A stretch of DNA of 64,000 bases. It comes from Ovis canadensis (Eukaryota > Chordata > Mammalia > Artiodactyla > Bovidae). The stretch spans positions 52,781,001-52,845,000 of the forward strand of contig NC_091260.1 in assembly GCF_042477335.2 (NCBI RefSeq), given 5' to 3'. The position numbers were made by a program, and so were the translations under genes. Numbering within the stretch: position 1 is the stretch's first letter; every line of letters starts with the position of its first letter. The notes beneath the pieces were generated by a model. The model worked only from the letters and a program-made list of their open reading frames with translations. It was not told the origin of the DNA and made no database searches. This document shows, piece by piece, positions 21,046 through 31,221 of the stretch.

Positions 21046-21277
21046 TAAACCAAAGATTTGAGTAAATCAACTATATTTCAGTTTAAAGGAAAAAAAGAGG
21101 GATAGAGGAAGGGAAGAATAAAAAAACAAACCCAAAACCTAAGGTACGAGAATTGCTGGGCTTAGGGCATTTGATTGAACACAGAATGGAGTGGCAGTTA
21201 CAGCAGGGTATGGCTGGTTGGTATTTCAAGGATTCTCTTCCATCTCCTCTCACACCTTATCTTCTCAAGAATATAAC
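21046..21277. other. unassigned stretch
   Basis: A-rich near 21088-21130; nothing recognised. Confidence 0.4.
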
Positions 21278-21472
21278 GGTGGTTTAGTCACTAAATCGTG
21301 TCCTACTCTTGTGACCCCATGGACTATAGCCCACCAGGCTCCTCTGTCCATAGGATTCTCCTGGAGTGGGTTGCCATTTACTTCTCCAGAGGACCTTCCC
21401 AACCCAGGGATTGAACCTGGGTCTCCTGCACTGCAGGCAGATTCTTTACCAAATGAGCTACCAGGGAAGCTC
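21278..21472 (-). repeat. Bov-tA SINE
   Basis: The reverse element's head is at the right (GAGCTACCAGGGAAGCTC). About 18 bases of the Bov-A body are missing near 21360 (GGATTCTCCTGGAGTGGG), an internal deletion. TSD unclear. Confidence 0.9.
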
Positions 21473-21884
21473 TAACAATAGAATACCAACATTAGAAACG
21501 AGACTCATGAAGATTTGAAAAATCTTCTATACAGAAAAAAAAATTTAGATGCAGAGTGCAAACCTGTGTGTGGAACATGACTGTAATGGTGAGATGATGT
21601 CTGTATGTGTCATCAAAGAGAGGAAGCTGACCTTGGAAAATGAGACCTGTATTGTGGGAGTGGTGGGATGATACTTGATGAATTTTCTTTGGCATTTTTA
21701 TAATAACAGTTTAACAATTAAAAGAAATCAAATTAAAAATACTCATATATACAACATTTCTCCAGGAGATTAAAAGCAAGAATTCTCTAGGTTTTCCCCC
21801 AGTTGTAAAACCAAACTGTCTGCTAAGTTGATGGAGCCAGGAAAGTCCCCATGCTGTTTAGAAAGAGAAAATTTCAGCTCTTGG
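21473..21884. other. unassigned stretch
   Basis: Includes the left TSD copy of the next SINE; no gene or clear repeat otherwise. Confidence 0.4.
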
Positions 21885-21999
21885 GCTTTTTTTGGCCATG
21901 CCACGGGGCCTGTGGGACCTTAGTTCCCTGACTAGGGATTGAACCCAAGCCCCTGTGGTGGAAGATGGAGTCTTAACCATTGGACCACCAGGAACGTCC
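21885..21999 (-). repeat. tRNA-derived SINE without Bov-A body (CHR-like)
   Basis: Its reverse complement starts GGACGTTCCTGGTGGTCCAA, carries a B-box-like GGGTTCAATCCC, and ends GGCCAAAAAAAGCC. The TSD TCAGCTCTTGG is perfect at 21874-21884 and 22000-22010. This short type lacks the Bov-A tail. Confidence 0.85.
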
Positions 22000-22035
22000 T
22001 CAGCTCTTGGACTATCTGGAGTGTGACGGCTGTAT

Positions 22036-22241
22036 GTGTGTGTTAGTCGCTCAGTCATGTCCAGCTCTTTGAGACCCCATGGACTATAGCCAGGTTCTTC
22101 TGTCCATGGGATTCTCCAGGCAAGAATACTGGAGTGGGTTGCCATGCCCTCCTCCAAGGGATCCTCCCAACCTAGGGACTGTACCTGGGTCTCCTGTACT
22201 GCGCGCATATACTTGACTATTTGAGCCACCAGGGAAGGCTT
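22036..22241 (-). repeat. Bov-tA SINE
   Basis: A reverse element with a TGTGTGTGTTAG tail at the left and its head at the right (GAGCCACCAGGGAAGGCT). A few bases are missing near 22080 (CTATAGCCAGGTTC). Confidence 0.9.
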
Positions 22242-22734
22242 TAGGGGCTGAATTTCTCCCTCAGGTCTTTTGAAGAAGGGACACAGATTGCATAGCAGAC
22301 TTGAGGCGGAGGGTTGAGCTAAGTCTCTGAATATCGCTACTCAGGAGGAAGCAGTTAGCCCCTGGCTTTGCTCCCAGTGACCTGACCAGCTGCCCCACTG
22401 CAGCCAGGAAGAGATTTGGACCACTTCCACTGACAGCGGTGAACAGAGTTACATGAAGCTGGCTATGGGGGAAGTCTCCAGGTGCTGCAGGCTTCTGTAC
22501 ACACAAAGAAACAATTGGATGGGCAGGTAACACTGCAGGCCACCAAGAAAGCAAAGGGCTGGCTGCCCTCTGGCAGTAACAACCCCTGAGGGTGTGACAT
22601 TGAGATAACAAACAACTTATCCCAAGCTGATAGGGACACCTGAGTCACAGGAGTATCAGTGTCAGTGTCCTCTGGGTCTGACTTAGGAGAAAGGTTGCCT
22701 ATGAAATTTGCTTATAAAAATGACGTGCTTTTTC
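22242..22734. other. unassigned stretch
   Basis: No confident repeat or gene. A reverse open frame at 22261-22611 (116 codons) has no recognisable domain. Confidence 0.4.
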
Positions 22735-23230
22735 CTTTCATTCAACAATTTCGTTTGTTCAACAAATGAGCGCTTACTATATGAGTCATAAGGTCTAGGA
22801 ATATAGGAATGAGCAGAACAGGTAATAATCTTACGGTCATGGAATTTACATTCTAGAGGAGAGACAGAGAATCACTAAAATAATTAATTACTGGATGTGT
22901 CAAGTGCCATGGGCTTCCCTGGTAGCTCAGACAGTAAAGAATCTGCCTACAATGCAGACCCAGCTTTGAACCCTGAGTTGGGAAGATCCCCTGGAGGAGG
23001 AAATGGCAACCCACTCTAGTATTTTTGCCTGGAGAATTCCACGGACAGAGGAGCTTCGGGGCTACAGTCCATGGGGTTGCAAATAGTCGGACACGACTGA
23101 GCAACTAGCGCTTTCAATTCCATAAGTGCCATGGAGAAAGATAAAGCAGGGGAGGGAGGGGATGACTTGTGAGAATGGGTGTATGGGTCTTAGAGGAGAC
23201 TTACCCAGAAGGTGAAATGTAAGCAAAGAC
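22735..23230 (+). repeat. L2-like element, split by a SINE
   Basis: TTCAACAAATGAGCGCTTAC, GGAATTTACATTCTAGAGG and, after the SINE, GAGAAAGATAAAGCAGGGGA follow the order of an old L2-type repeat. The SINE fills 22913-23123. Confidence 0.6.
22913..23123 (+). repeat. Bov-tA SINE inside L2
   Basis: Head GGCTTCCCTGGTAGCTCAG; body ends GACACGACTGAGCAACTAG. The TSD AAGTGCCATGG is perfect at 22902-22912 and 23124-23134. Confidence 0.95.
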
Positions 23231-23534
23231 CTATTCCAGGTCGCTGCAGAAATTTTAAAATATTATAGTTATAAATTGGAGAAAAACTACCATAGAAAGT
23301 ACCCATTCTTCCATTTTAATATTATTTATCAGAATCTTTGTACACTACTTTCAATGCGTGTATGAACATGTATCGTTTTTCATAGGTAGATGCATTCCTG
23401 CTCATATTCACACAGAGATCTTATTTTCTCACTTTGCCGTACATCCTGAGCATTGTTCCATGTTAGTCCCTAGGTCTGCACCATTTCTTCAACTGGTCAC
23501 AGAAGGCGGGGAAGAGTATAGCATAACAGGGAGC
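23231..23534. other. unassigned stretch
   Basis: AT-rich; nothing recognised. Confidence 0.4.
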
Positions 23535-23670
23535 TGGGGTCTAGCCCCAGACCTGCCATTTATATAAGCTCTCTCAACTTCTCTCTCTGTGTCTCAATTT
23601 CTTCATCACTAAGATAAGGCTATAGAATTTAACTCGTAGGATCATTCAGGAGGAATGAAATGACTCCCAT
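23535..23670 (-). repeat. MIR element
   Basis: Reverse MIR: CTGCCATTTATATAAGCTCT, GTGTCTCAATTTCTTCATCA and AACTCGTAGGATCATTCAGG follow the MIR order. Confidence 0.7.
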
Positions 23671-24008
23671 GAAACAATACATCTAAAGAAGGCTATATCA
23701 GTGACTTGGACAAGAGATGGTGATTTGAACTGGGAGAGTGGCCATGAAGGTCGTTAGAAGTGATTCAGGATATGTTTTGAAAACAGCTGGTGATGTTCAA
23801 CTACAGGCCCTTGAGCAAAAGAGGACAGAATCAAGGGTGATTTCTGGGTAGGGGATAGTGGGAGGGTTATTTGTGTGGGGAGGGCCAGGTGGATACCTTT
23901 GAGGGTGGGTAGGTGGATGGATGACTCTCATTGGGCCATATTAACTCTGTTCCTATTGCCCTTCATCCTTGTTACCATCGTCTTAGTTTAAGCCTTGTCT
24001 TGGACTAT
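23671..24008. other. unassigned stretch
   Basis: GT/GG-rich near 23850-23930. No gene or confident repeat. Confidence 0.4.
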
Positions 24009-24254
24009 GTGTGTTAGTCACTCAGTCACGTCTGCCTCTTCGTGACCTCCACGGACTGTAGCCCGCCAGGTCCCTCTGTCCATGGGATTCTCCAGGCTAC
24101 AATACTGGTGTGGGTTGCCATGCCCTCCTCCTCCAGGCAACAATACTGGTGTGGGTTGCCACGCCCTCTTCCAGGCCCAGGAATTGAACCCACTTCTTTT
24201 GTGTCTCCTGCATTACAGGAGGATTCTTTACCTGCTGAGCCATCAGAAAAGCTC
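24009..24254 (-). repeat. Bov-tA SINE with an internal duplication
   Basis: A reverse element with TSD GTCTTGGACTAT (23997-24008) against GTCCTGGACTAT (24255-24266). It is longer than its relatives because 24090-24127 is repeated at 24131-24168 (36 of 38 bases). Confidence 0.93.
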
Positions 24255-24266
24255 GTCCTGGACTAT

Positions 24267-24572
24267 AGCAATATCCTATCCTCCATAGACCTCTGGTTCC
24301 AGCCCCTCCCTTGCAAGGCAGCTGGTCTTCTTGCTAACTCTCTCCTGTGGCTCTCTCCTTTCTTCCTTGCTCCTCTTTCTACTACACTAACCTCTGTTTG
24401 CTTAAGTCTGATTCACCTTCCAAGGCCAATTCTGAGTACCACCTTCTTCACAAAGCACTTCTGAATTTCGGTACAAACTGCTTTCATCTGGCGTTTGGGT
24501 TTTAGTATATTGTTCATCCTTTCTGTTAAAAATGTGTTAAGTTTCCTCCACTATTCCCTGAACCCTTCCTGA
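24267..24572 (+). repeat. L2-like relic
   Basis: TTCACCTTCCAAGGCCAATTC and ACCACCTTCTTCACAAAGCA resemble the 3' coding end and UTR of L2. The last 12 bases are the left TSD copy of the next SINE. Confidence 0.45.
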
Positions 24573-24675
24573 AAAGTGAAAGTGAAAGTGAACTCAGTCA
24601 TGTCTGACTCTCAGTGATCCCATGGACTGCAGCCTACCAGGCTCCTCTGTCCATGGAATTTTCCAGGCAAGAGTA
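24573..24675 (-). repeat. Bov-A monomer SINE with TSD
   Basis: An AAAGTGAAAGTGAAAGTG linker, then one reverse Bov-A unit truncated at GGCAAGAGTA. The TSD AACCCTTCCTGA is perfect at 24561-24572 and 24676-24687. Confidence 0.93.
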
Positions 24676-24687
24676 AACCCTTCCTGA

Positions 24688-25137
24688 CAGGACCCTAAAA
24701 ATGGGGGCAACATTGGGTACTGCAGGTTGCATGTTTGGAGACCTTGGTGGCACAGGGTGGAGATTAGAAAGGTTTTTAGGGGACAAGAGGGACTCAGAGG
24801 ACTCTGAGGTTATAACTCAGGTTATGCAGGGACTCTGCATAACCCACGGGAGCTCAGGGCTCACCCCACACAGCACTGGGTGTAGACCTGGTACCACTGA
24901 GGGTGTCCTTCCCATTTCCAAGGGACAATATTGTCAAGGCTTTTCACTGCTGGGGAGTAATTTGAGACCATTTTCTCTGCTATGTAAACTGTCCAGAGTG
25001 AGAGATGGCTGAACAGCAACCTTTGGGACAATTGCCCACTTGGTCTCATTTCCTGCCTGTCCGGTTCTGTCTTCAGTTAAGTTAGGCGGCTAAACAGAGG
25101 CTGACCCAGCCCCAGAGAGCTCATTTTAGGCCATCCA
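24688..25137. other. unassigned stretch
   Basis: No gene or repeat recognised. A 103-codon forward open frame (24701-25012) has no known domain. Confidence 0.4.
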
Positions 25138-25148
25138 CTATGTTTATG

Positions 25149-25353
25149 GGTTTCCCTGATTGCCCAAATGGTAAAGAATCTGCCTGCAACGCAGAAGATC
25201 TGGATTCATTCCCTGGGTTGGGAACATCCTCTGGAGGAGGGCATGGCAACCCACTCAGTATTCTTGCCTGGAGAATCCCATGGATAGAGGAGCCTGGTGG
25301 GCTACAGTCTATGGGGTCACAAGAGAGTCAGACTCGACTAATACTTTCACTTT
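25149..25353 (+). repeat. Bov-tA SINE
   Basis: Head GGTTTCCCTGATTGCCCAAA; body ends CGACTAATACTTTCACTTT. An approximate TSD is ACTATGTTTAT on the left against CACTGTGTTTAT at 25354-25365 on the right. Confidence 0.9.
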
Positions 25354-25365
25354 CACTGTGTTTAT

Positions 25366-25822
25366 AAAGAGCTCAAGCTGCTCCCGCCTTCCCCTGCCTA
25401 TAAGTAAGTTGATATGGTTTATTCTCCAGGGCCTAACCGAAAATTTCCTCCTCATGGGCCCTTCCAGGGTTGAAAACTATTTCATTTGTTCTTTCTTTGA
25501 GTCCAACTAAGTTAAAAGATTATGCATGCCAGCATTAAAGGAGACCCTCATCTTGACTCAGATATAACTGTCTTAATAGCCAAGGATGTGAGGAGCAAGG
25601 TCTTGGGGCCATCCCCTCTTTCCTTCTCTGTTTGTTTACAGGTACAAGCTGGTGAAGGTGGAACTAGGGCCCCTGCAGAGGTGTGGATGGCTGCCAGGAC
25701 CCTCTGGAGTTCACACCCAGGGTGAGGAGCTTCTGGGAGGGAAGCTCTAGAGCCACCTCAGGAAGCAGAAAGACCCTCGAGCTTCTTGGCAGAGTTCCAA
25801 CTCACAACTGCCCTTGAGGCAG
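25366..25822. other. unassigned stretch
   Basis: No gene or repeat recognised. Confidence 0.4.
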
Positions 25823-26020
25823 CTTGAATAATGGCCCCCCCCAAGATACCCTCCCTCAAATACCTGGAACTTGTGAATGTTACCTTATATGGTAAAAGGG
25901 ACTTGGCAAAGTCCTTTTTTGCAAAGGATTCTGATTCTGATTGTGATTTTGTCTTGTGATGGAGAGATTACCCAGGTGGTCCCTAGGTGTAATGCTAGGT
26001 GTCTTTATATGAGAGAGGCA

Positions 26021-27842
26021 GTTCAGTTCAGTTCAGTTCAGGTCAGTTGCTCAGTCGTTTCTGACTCTTTGTGATCCCACAGACTGCAGCACACCAGGCC
26101 TCCCTGTCCATCACCAACTCCTGGAGTTCACACAAACTCATGTCCATTGAGTCAGAGATGCCATCCAACCATCTCATCCTCTGTTGTCCCCTTCTCCTCC
26201 TGCCTTCAATCTTTCCTAGCATCAGGATCTTTTCAAATGAGTCAGTTCTTCGCATCCTGTGGCCAAAGTATTGGAGTTTCAGCTTCAGCATCAGTCCTTC
26301 CAATGAACACTCAGGATTGATCTCCTTTAGGATGGACTGGTTGGATCTCCTTTCAGTCCAAGGGACTCTCAAAAGTCTTCTCCAACACCACACTTCAAAA
26401 ACATCAATTCTTCAGTGCTCAACTTTCTTTACAGTCCAACTCTCACAGCTATGCATGACTACTAGAAAAACCATAACCTTGACTAGATGGACCTTTGTTG
26501 GCAAAGTAATATCTCTGCTTTTTAATATGCTGTCTGGGTTGGTCATAACTTTCCTTCCAAGAGTAATTGTCTTTTAATTTCATGGCTGCAATCACCATCT
26601 ACAGTGATTTTGGAGCTCAGAAAAATAAAGTGAGCCATTGTTTCTACCTTTTCCCCATCTATTTCCCATGAAGTGATGGGACCAGATGCCATGATCTTAG
26701 TTTTTTGAAAGTTGAGTTTTAAGCCGACTTTTTCACTCTCCTCTTTCACTTTCATCAAGAGGTTTTTTAGTTCTTCTTTACTTTCTGCCATAAGGGTGGT
26801 GTCATTTTCATATCTGAGGTTATTGATATTTCTCCTGGCAATCTTGATTCCAGCTTGTGCTTAACCCAGCCCAGCATTTCTCATGATGTACTCTGCATAT
26901 AAGTTAAATAGGCAAGGTGACAACATACAGCCTTGACGTACTCCTTTTCCTATTTGGAACCAGTCTGTTGTTCCATGTCCAGTTCTAACTGTTGCTTCCT
27001 GACCTGTATACAGATTTCTCAAGAGGCAGGTCAGGTGGTCTGGTATTCCCATCTCTTTCAGAATTTTCCATAGTTTGTGGTGATCCATACAGTCAAAGGC
27101 TTTGGCATAGTCAATAAAGCAGAAATAGATGTTTTTCTGGAACTCTCTTGCTTTTTTGAGGGTCCAATGGATGTTGGCAATTTGATTTCTGGTTCCTCTT
27201 CCTTTTCTAAAACCAGTTTGAACATCTGGAAGTTCACGATTCATGTATTTTTAAAGCCTGGCTTAGAGAATTTTGAGCATTACTTTTCTAGCGTGTGCTG
27301 CCGCTAAGTCGCTTCAGTCATGTCCGACTCTGTGTGACCCTGTAGATGGCAGTCCACCAGGCTCCCCCGCCCCTGGGATTCTCCAGGCAAGAACACCGCT
27401 GTGGGTTGCCATTTCCTTCTCCAATGCGTGAAAGTGAAAAGTGAAAGTGAGGTCACTCAGTCGTGTTTGACTCTTGGTGATCCCATGGACTGCAGCCTAC
27501 CAGGCTCCTCCATCCATGGGATTTTCCAGGCAAGAGTACTGGAGTGGGGTGCCATTGCCTTCTAGTGTGTGAGATAAGTGCAATTGTGCAGTAGTTTGAG
27601 CATTCTTTGGCATTACCTTTCTTTGGGTTTGCAAAGAAAACTGAACTTTTCCAGTCCTGTGGCCACTGCTGAGTTTTCCAAATTTGCTAGCATGTTGACT
27701 GCAGCACTTACACAGCATCATCTTTCAGGATTTGAAATAGCTCAACTGGAATTCCATCACCTCCACTAGCTTTGTTGGTAGTGATGCTTTCTAAGGCCCA
27801 CTTGACTTCATCTTCTCAGATGTCTGGCTCTAGGTGAGTGAT
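26021..27842 (-). repeat. BovB LINE 3' half, antisense, inside MLT1
   Basis: Starts with the (TTCAG)n tail and reads back about 1.55 kb of RT coding sequence, up to CTTCTCAGATGTCTGGCTCTAG near 27833. Reverse open runs at 26861-27244 keep the motif-A text FIDYAKAFDC, but the motif-C codons at 26801-26812 read YEND instead of YADD, so a catalytic aspartate is lost. Frames are broken between segments. A Bov-A2 occupies 27298-27560. Confidence 0.95.
27298..27560 (-). repeat. Bov-A2 SINE inside BovB
   Basis: A reverse dimer starting CTGCCGCTAAGTCGCTTCAG with an AAAGTGAAAAGTGAAAGTGA linker. The TSD TCTAGCGTGTG (27287-27297) against TCTAGTGTGTG (27561-27571) differs at one base. It is the youngest layer of the nest. 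Confidence 0.95.
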
Positions 27843-28105
27843 GGGGAATGTAATATAGAAAAGAGGGAGCCACTGTGACCACAGAGTCTGAAGCAGGAGT
27901 GAGGAGGCCACGTGATGAGCCAGGGATGGCCAGCAGCCAGCCACCAGAAGCTGGAAGAGGTAACGCTGAGATTCTCTCCTGGAGCCTGCAGACACCTTGA
28001 CTGACCCCAGGAAGACTCAGTGTTCACTTCCAATATCCAGACAGTAAGAGAATAAATGTGTTGTTTTAAGCTCCCATCTGTGGGAGGTGGTTACAATACC
28101 TGTAG

Positions 28106-28470
28106 GGAATGAATGCAGTTTCTCAGCCCACCCGAATTCTGGGTCCTCGAATTCTGGGCTTCCATCACCTGAGAGTCCACATCATTCAGGGAGTATGGCC
28201 AGGGGAGTATGTGGACGCAGAGTGGAAACCCTAGTCCAAGGAAGGCGTTTTGCTCTAGGACAAGATGTTTCTCCCAGGTGAAGCCCAGTCAGTTTCAGAA
28301 AGAATCTTGAGCATAAGCATTGGAGCCCAGTGTATCCCAGGGTAGCCTTGACTCGAGCCTTACAGCTAAGATGGCCATTTTCTTCTTTGAGCTTCCACCT
28401 TGTGCTCTGAGAACACAAAGAAGAACTTCTTGAAAACAGACCAGCTGGCCAGAACTTCACTGCTTGGGAG
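28106..28470. other. unassigned stretch
   Basis: Holds a small local duplication of CGAATTCTGGG near 28132 and 28147; otherwise nothing recognised. Confidence 0.4.
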
Positions 28471-28580
28471 GTCTAGTACAAAATTAAAGCACAGAGGCCC
28501 TTCTTCCAAACTTTTAAAGAATTTCAAGATGGCAACAACCATGCATTAACCAAGTGTGGGGCCTTCTCAAGGAGGGACCT
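28471..28580 (+). repeat. unnamed old interspersed repeat, copy 2
   Basis: Partner of 4895-5005; see the shared blocks given there. The same orientation and internal order in both copies argue for a real family rather than chance. Confidence 0.55.
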
Positions 28581-30294
28581 CGTGAGACCCATGAAGGGGG
28601 CCTTTGCCCTCTGTTTTATCCTTAGGTAGACTTCCACTTCTAACACCATTTTTCTTTCTTGAAACTTTTTAGAAAAGTCATTTCTTTGAGGCTCATTTTC
28701 CCTTTTCATGAAGAGGTTCCGCTCTCCAAGTTGCCAGGCCAAAACTAGGGCTTGTCTGAAGGAGCCAACTGATAACTCCAATGTTTTCAAAACAAATAAG
28801 GACAGCTGTAAAGATAAATCCTGGGCCCATTAAATATCCCCAGCATCAGCCATGGGACAGAGAGTGTCATTTGAGAGAAAGTCTGTAATGTTATCCTATA
28901 GCTTCCTGGTGGCCCAGGGCCTGAGGCAGGGCTGGGATGTTTCTCAGACCGAGCAGGGGAATAGCTGATCCCCACAGGTGCTTATGGGAAAATGGGACTC
29001 AAGAGAGTGCTGCGCCACTATAGGACATAACAATTTTAGTGGCTTCTGCAACAGCTGGCCCCGAACCTGCCTCCTGTTCCTTTCTCCCAAGATCTTGAGC
29101 TGCCCACTAGTAGGTGGAAAGAAAAGGCCCTGGCCTTAGACGCTGTTCTCCACAAGAACTTTCCAGATCAACCAGATTTTTCTCTAGCTTTTGCTTCATG
29201 CCATGGTACCTGAACCCCCATAGACTCAGGACGCTATTATACAGCACTTGCCTTCAAGTAAGTTGTTCTGCATCCTTGATTCTGGCCTCCCAGACTGTGA
29301 ATGTCTGATGGGCTGAATGTTGAAGTTTGAGTTCTTTCTTTGGGAAAATCCACCAGTCAATAGAGGAGAGACTCGGAATCTGTCAACCAGTTGGCTGATC
29401 AATGGCCCCATGGAACAACTGCTGAGAAGGAACAGCTTAATTGGCCAATTTTACTTTTAGCTGTGATGGGAGGTGACCTGCAATGACCCAGAGATTGTGT
29501 CTTGCTAGCTTACCTTAAGAAATTCAATGATCCTAAAATATTGTAGCTGAAAGGGCTTCATTTTCCTGATGAGGAATGTGTTCTAGTTGGTGGTGAGGAT
29601 TTTCCTGGACTGTAGAGGTTGTTCCCACTGCTAGTCTCTCCTCTTGCCCTTATCCCTCTGTGAGGCTAATGTCAATAGCCAGAGCCCCTCATGCTGGCCT
29701 GGTCTAGGCCTGGGACCACCTTTCCCAGGGAAGCCCAACTTTCATATGGCAGATGGGGCACCAGCCTTCTCCAAGTAACAGGCTGTCTGAGAAGCCAGCC
29801 ACCCAAACCTGCCAAGAACACACTCTCCTGTAATACACCAGGTCACACAGCACAAGATTTCATGAATTGCAGATCCCTTCGTGTGAACATGGATTCTCTT
29901 TGAAAGCACGAGTCCTCTGGGAGAGGATAAATGGCTCCATCAGTTGTAAGCTGAAGGCAAGGGGACTGATCTTGTTTGGCCCAGCTGGGATGAGCTGCAC
30001 ATGGAGAAGGCTTGCTCTGGGGTGAGCAGTGTGGGTAGGAAGCAAAGTCGAAGTGGGGATCTTTTATGGTGGGGGACCCATGTGGATGGGTGCTTACTGA
30101 AGGTGTTAGAATAGCATGAGATCCTCTATATCCTGAGGCTCAGAAGTTAAGAGGTGAAGTTAGAAATAAAAATATCCCTTGACTTCAAAAATCTGCCTTG
30201 GCTGGCCCTGCTTTCAGGTGAGAAGAGGAAACTCCTAGAGTTTACGATGGACAGGGAGGCCAGCCAGAGTGTAGGAGTCACCATTTCACTGCTT
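28581..30294. other. unassigned stretch
   Basis: The longest part of the left half without a recognised repeat. Open frames reach 88 codons (28524-28790, reverse) with no known domain, and I see no splice-flanked conserved exon. Old decayed repeats may be present. Confidence 0.4.
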
Positions 30295-30309
30295 TGACTG
30301 CAGTTTCTT

Positions 30310-30692
30310 TCTTTTTCTTTTTTGGTTTTTAATTTACTATTTTTTAAAATTGGAGGATAATTGCTTTACAATGTTGTGTTGGTTTCTGCCATACATCAAC
30401 ATGAATCAGCCATAGGTATACATATGAGCTGACTTGCTGGAAAATACCCTGATGCTGGGAGAGACTGAAGGCACAAGGAGAAGGGGGTAACAGGATGAGA
30501 TGGTTGGATGGTATCACTGACTCAATGGACATGAGTCCGAGCAAACTCCAGGACATAGTGAAGGACAGGGAAGCCTAGCTTACTGCAGTTCATGAGGTCA
30601 CAAAAAGTCAGACACAACTGAGTGACTGAACAACAATACATATGTCTCCTCCCTCCCATCTCCCACCTAATCCCACCTCTCTAGGTTGTCAG
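30310..30692 (-). repeat. L1 3' end (ruminant type), antisense, with TSD and nested BovB
   Basis: The T-rich tail at 30310-30330 is the reverse of the poly-A tail; AGGATAATTGCTTTACAATG and TTTCTGCCATACATCAACAT are the L1 3' UTR. The 5' truncation point is near CTAGGTTGTCAG. The TSD TGACTGCAGTTTCTT is perfect at 30295-30309 and 30693-30707. A BovB fragment sits inside at 30427-30635. Confidence 0.85.
30427..30635 (+). repeat. BovB 3' end inside L1, with TSD
   Basis: The last 209 bases of BovB, from AGCTGACTTGCTGG to GAGTGACTGAACAACA. The TSD ATACATATG is perfect at 30418-30426 and 30636-30644. Insertion into the L1 3' UTR makes it younger than that L1 copy. Confidence 0.95.
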
Positions 30693-31221
30693 TGACTGCA
30701 GTTTCTTGTCCCTTTCATTCAGCTTGCTCATTCTCATCAATTTTACTCTCCTAAATGGTACTTTAGGAGCAGTGGCTGTGCTGGCAGAGGAGGGCTGAGA
30801 GGAGCTACTCCATGTTCAAGGTCAGGAGGGATGGTGGTGGAGATACCGCTCGTCCAAGGTAAGGAGCAGTGGCTGCGCTTTGCTGGAGCAGCCGTGAAGA
30901 GATACCCCACATCCAAGGTAAGAGAAACCCAAGTAAGACGGTAGGTGTTGCAAGAGGGCATCAGAGGGCAGACACACTGAAACCATAATCACAGAAAACT
31001 AGTCAATCTAATCACATGGACCACAGCCTTGTCTAACCCAATGAAACTAAGCCATGCCATGTGGGGCCATCCAAGACAGGTGGGTCCAGGTGGAGAGGTC
31101 TGACAGAATGTGGACCACTGGAGAAGGGAATGACAAACCATTTCAGTATTCTTGCCTTGAGAACCCCATGAACAGTATGAAAAGGTAGAATGATAGGATA
31201 CTGAAAGAGGAACTCCCCAGG

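Larger units (their letters stand above)
25823..28105 (+). repeat. MLT1 (MaLR) LTR, split by BovB
   Basis: The LTR opens with TTGAATAATGGCCCCCCCCA, shows GTGAATGTTACCTTATATGG and TTTATATGAGAGAGGCA up to 26020, and resumes about 27843 with GGAGGCCACGTGATGAGCCA, CTCTCCTGGAGCCTGCAGAC and GTGTTGTTTTAAGCTCCC. The 1.8-kb interruption is an antisense BovB containing a Bov-A2. No TSD is evident at the BovB junctions. Confidence 0.8.
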
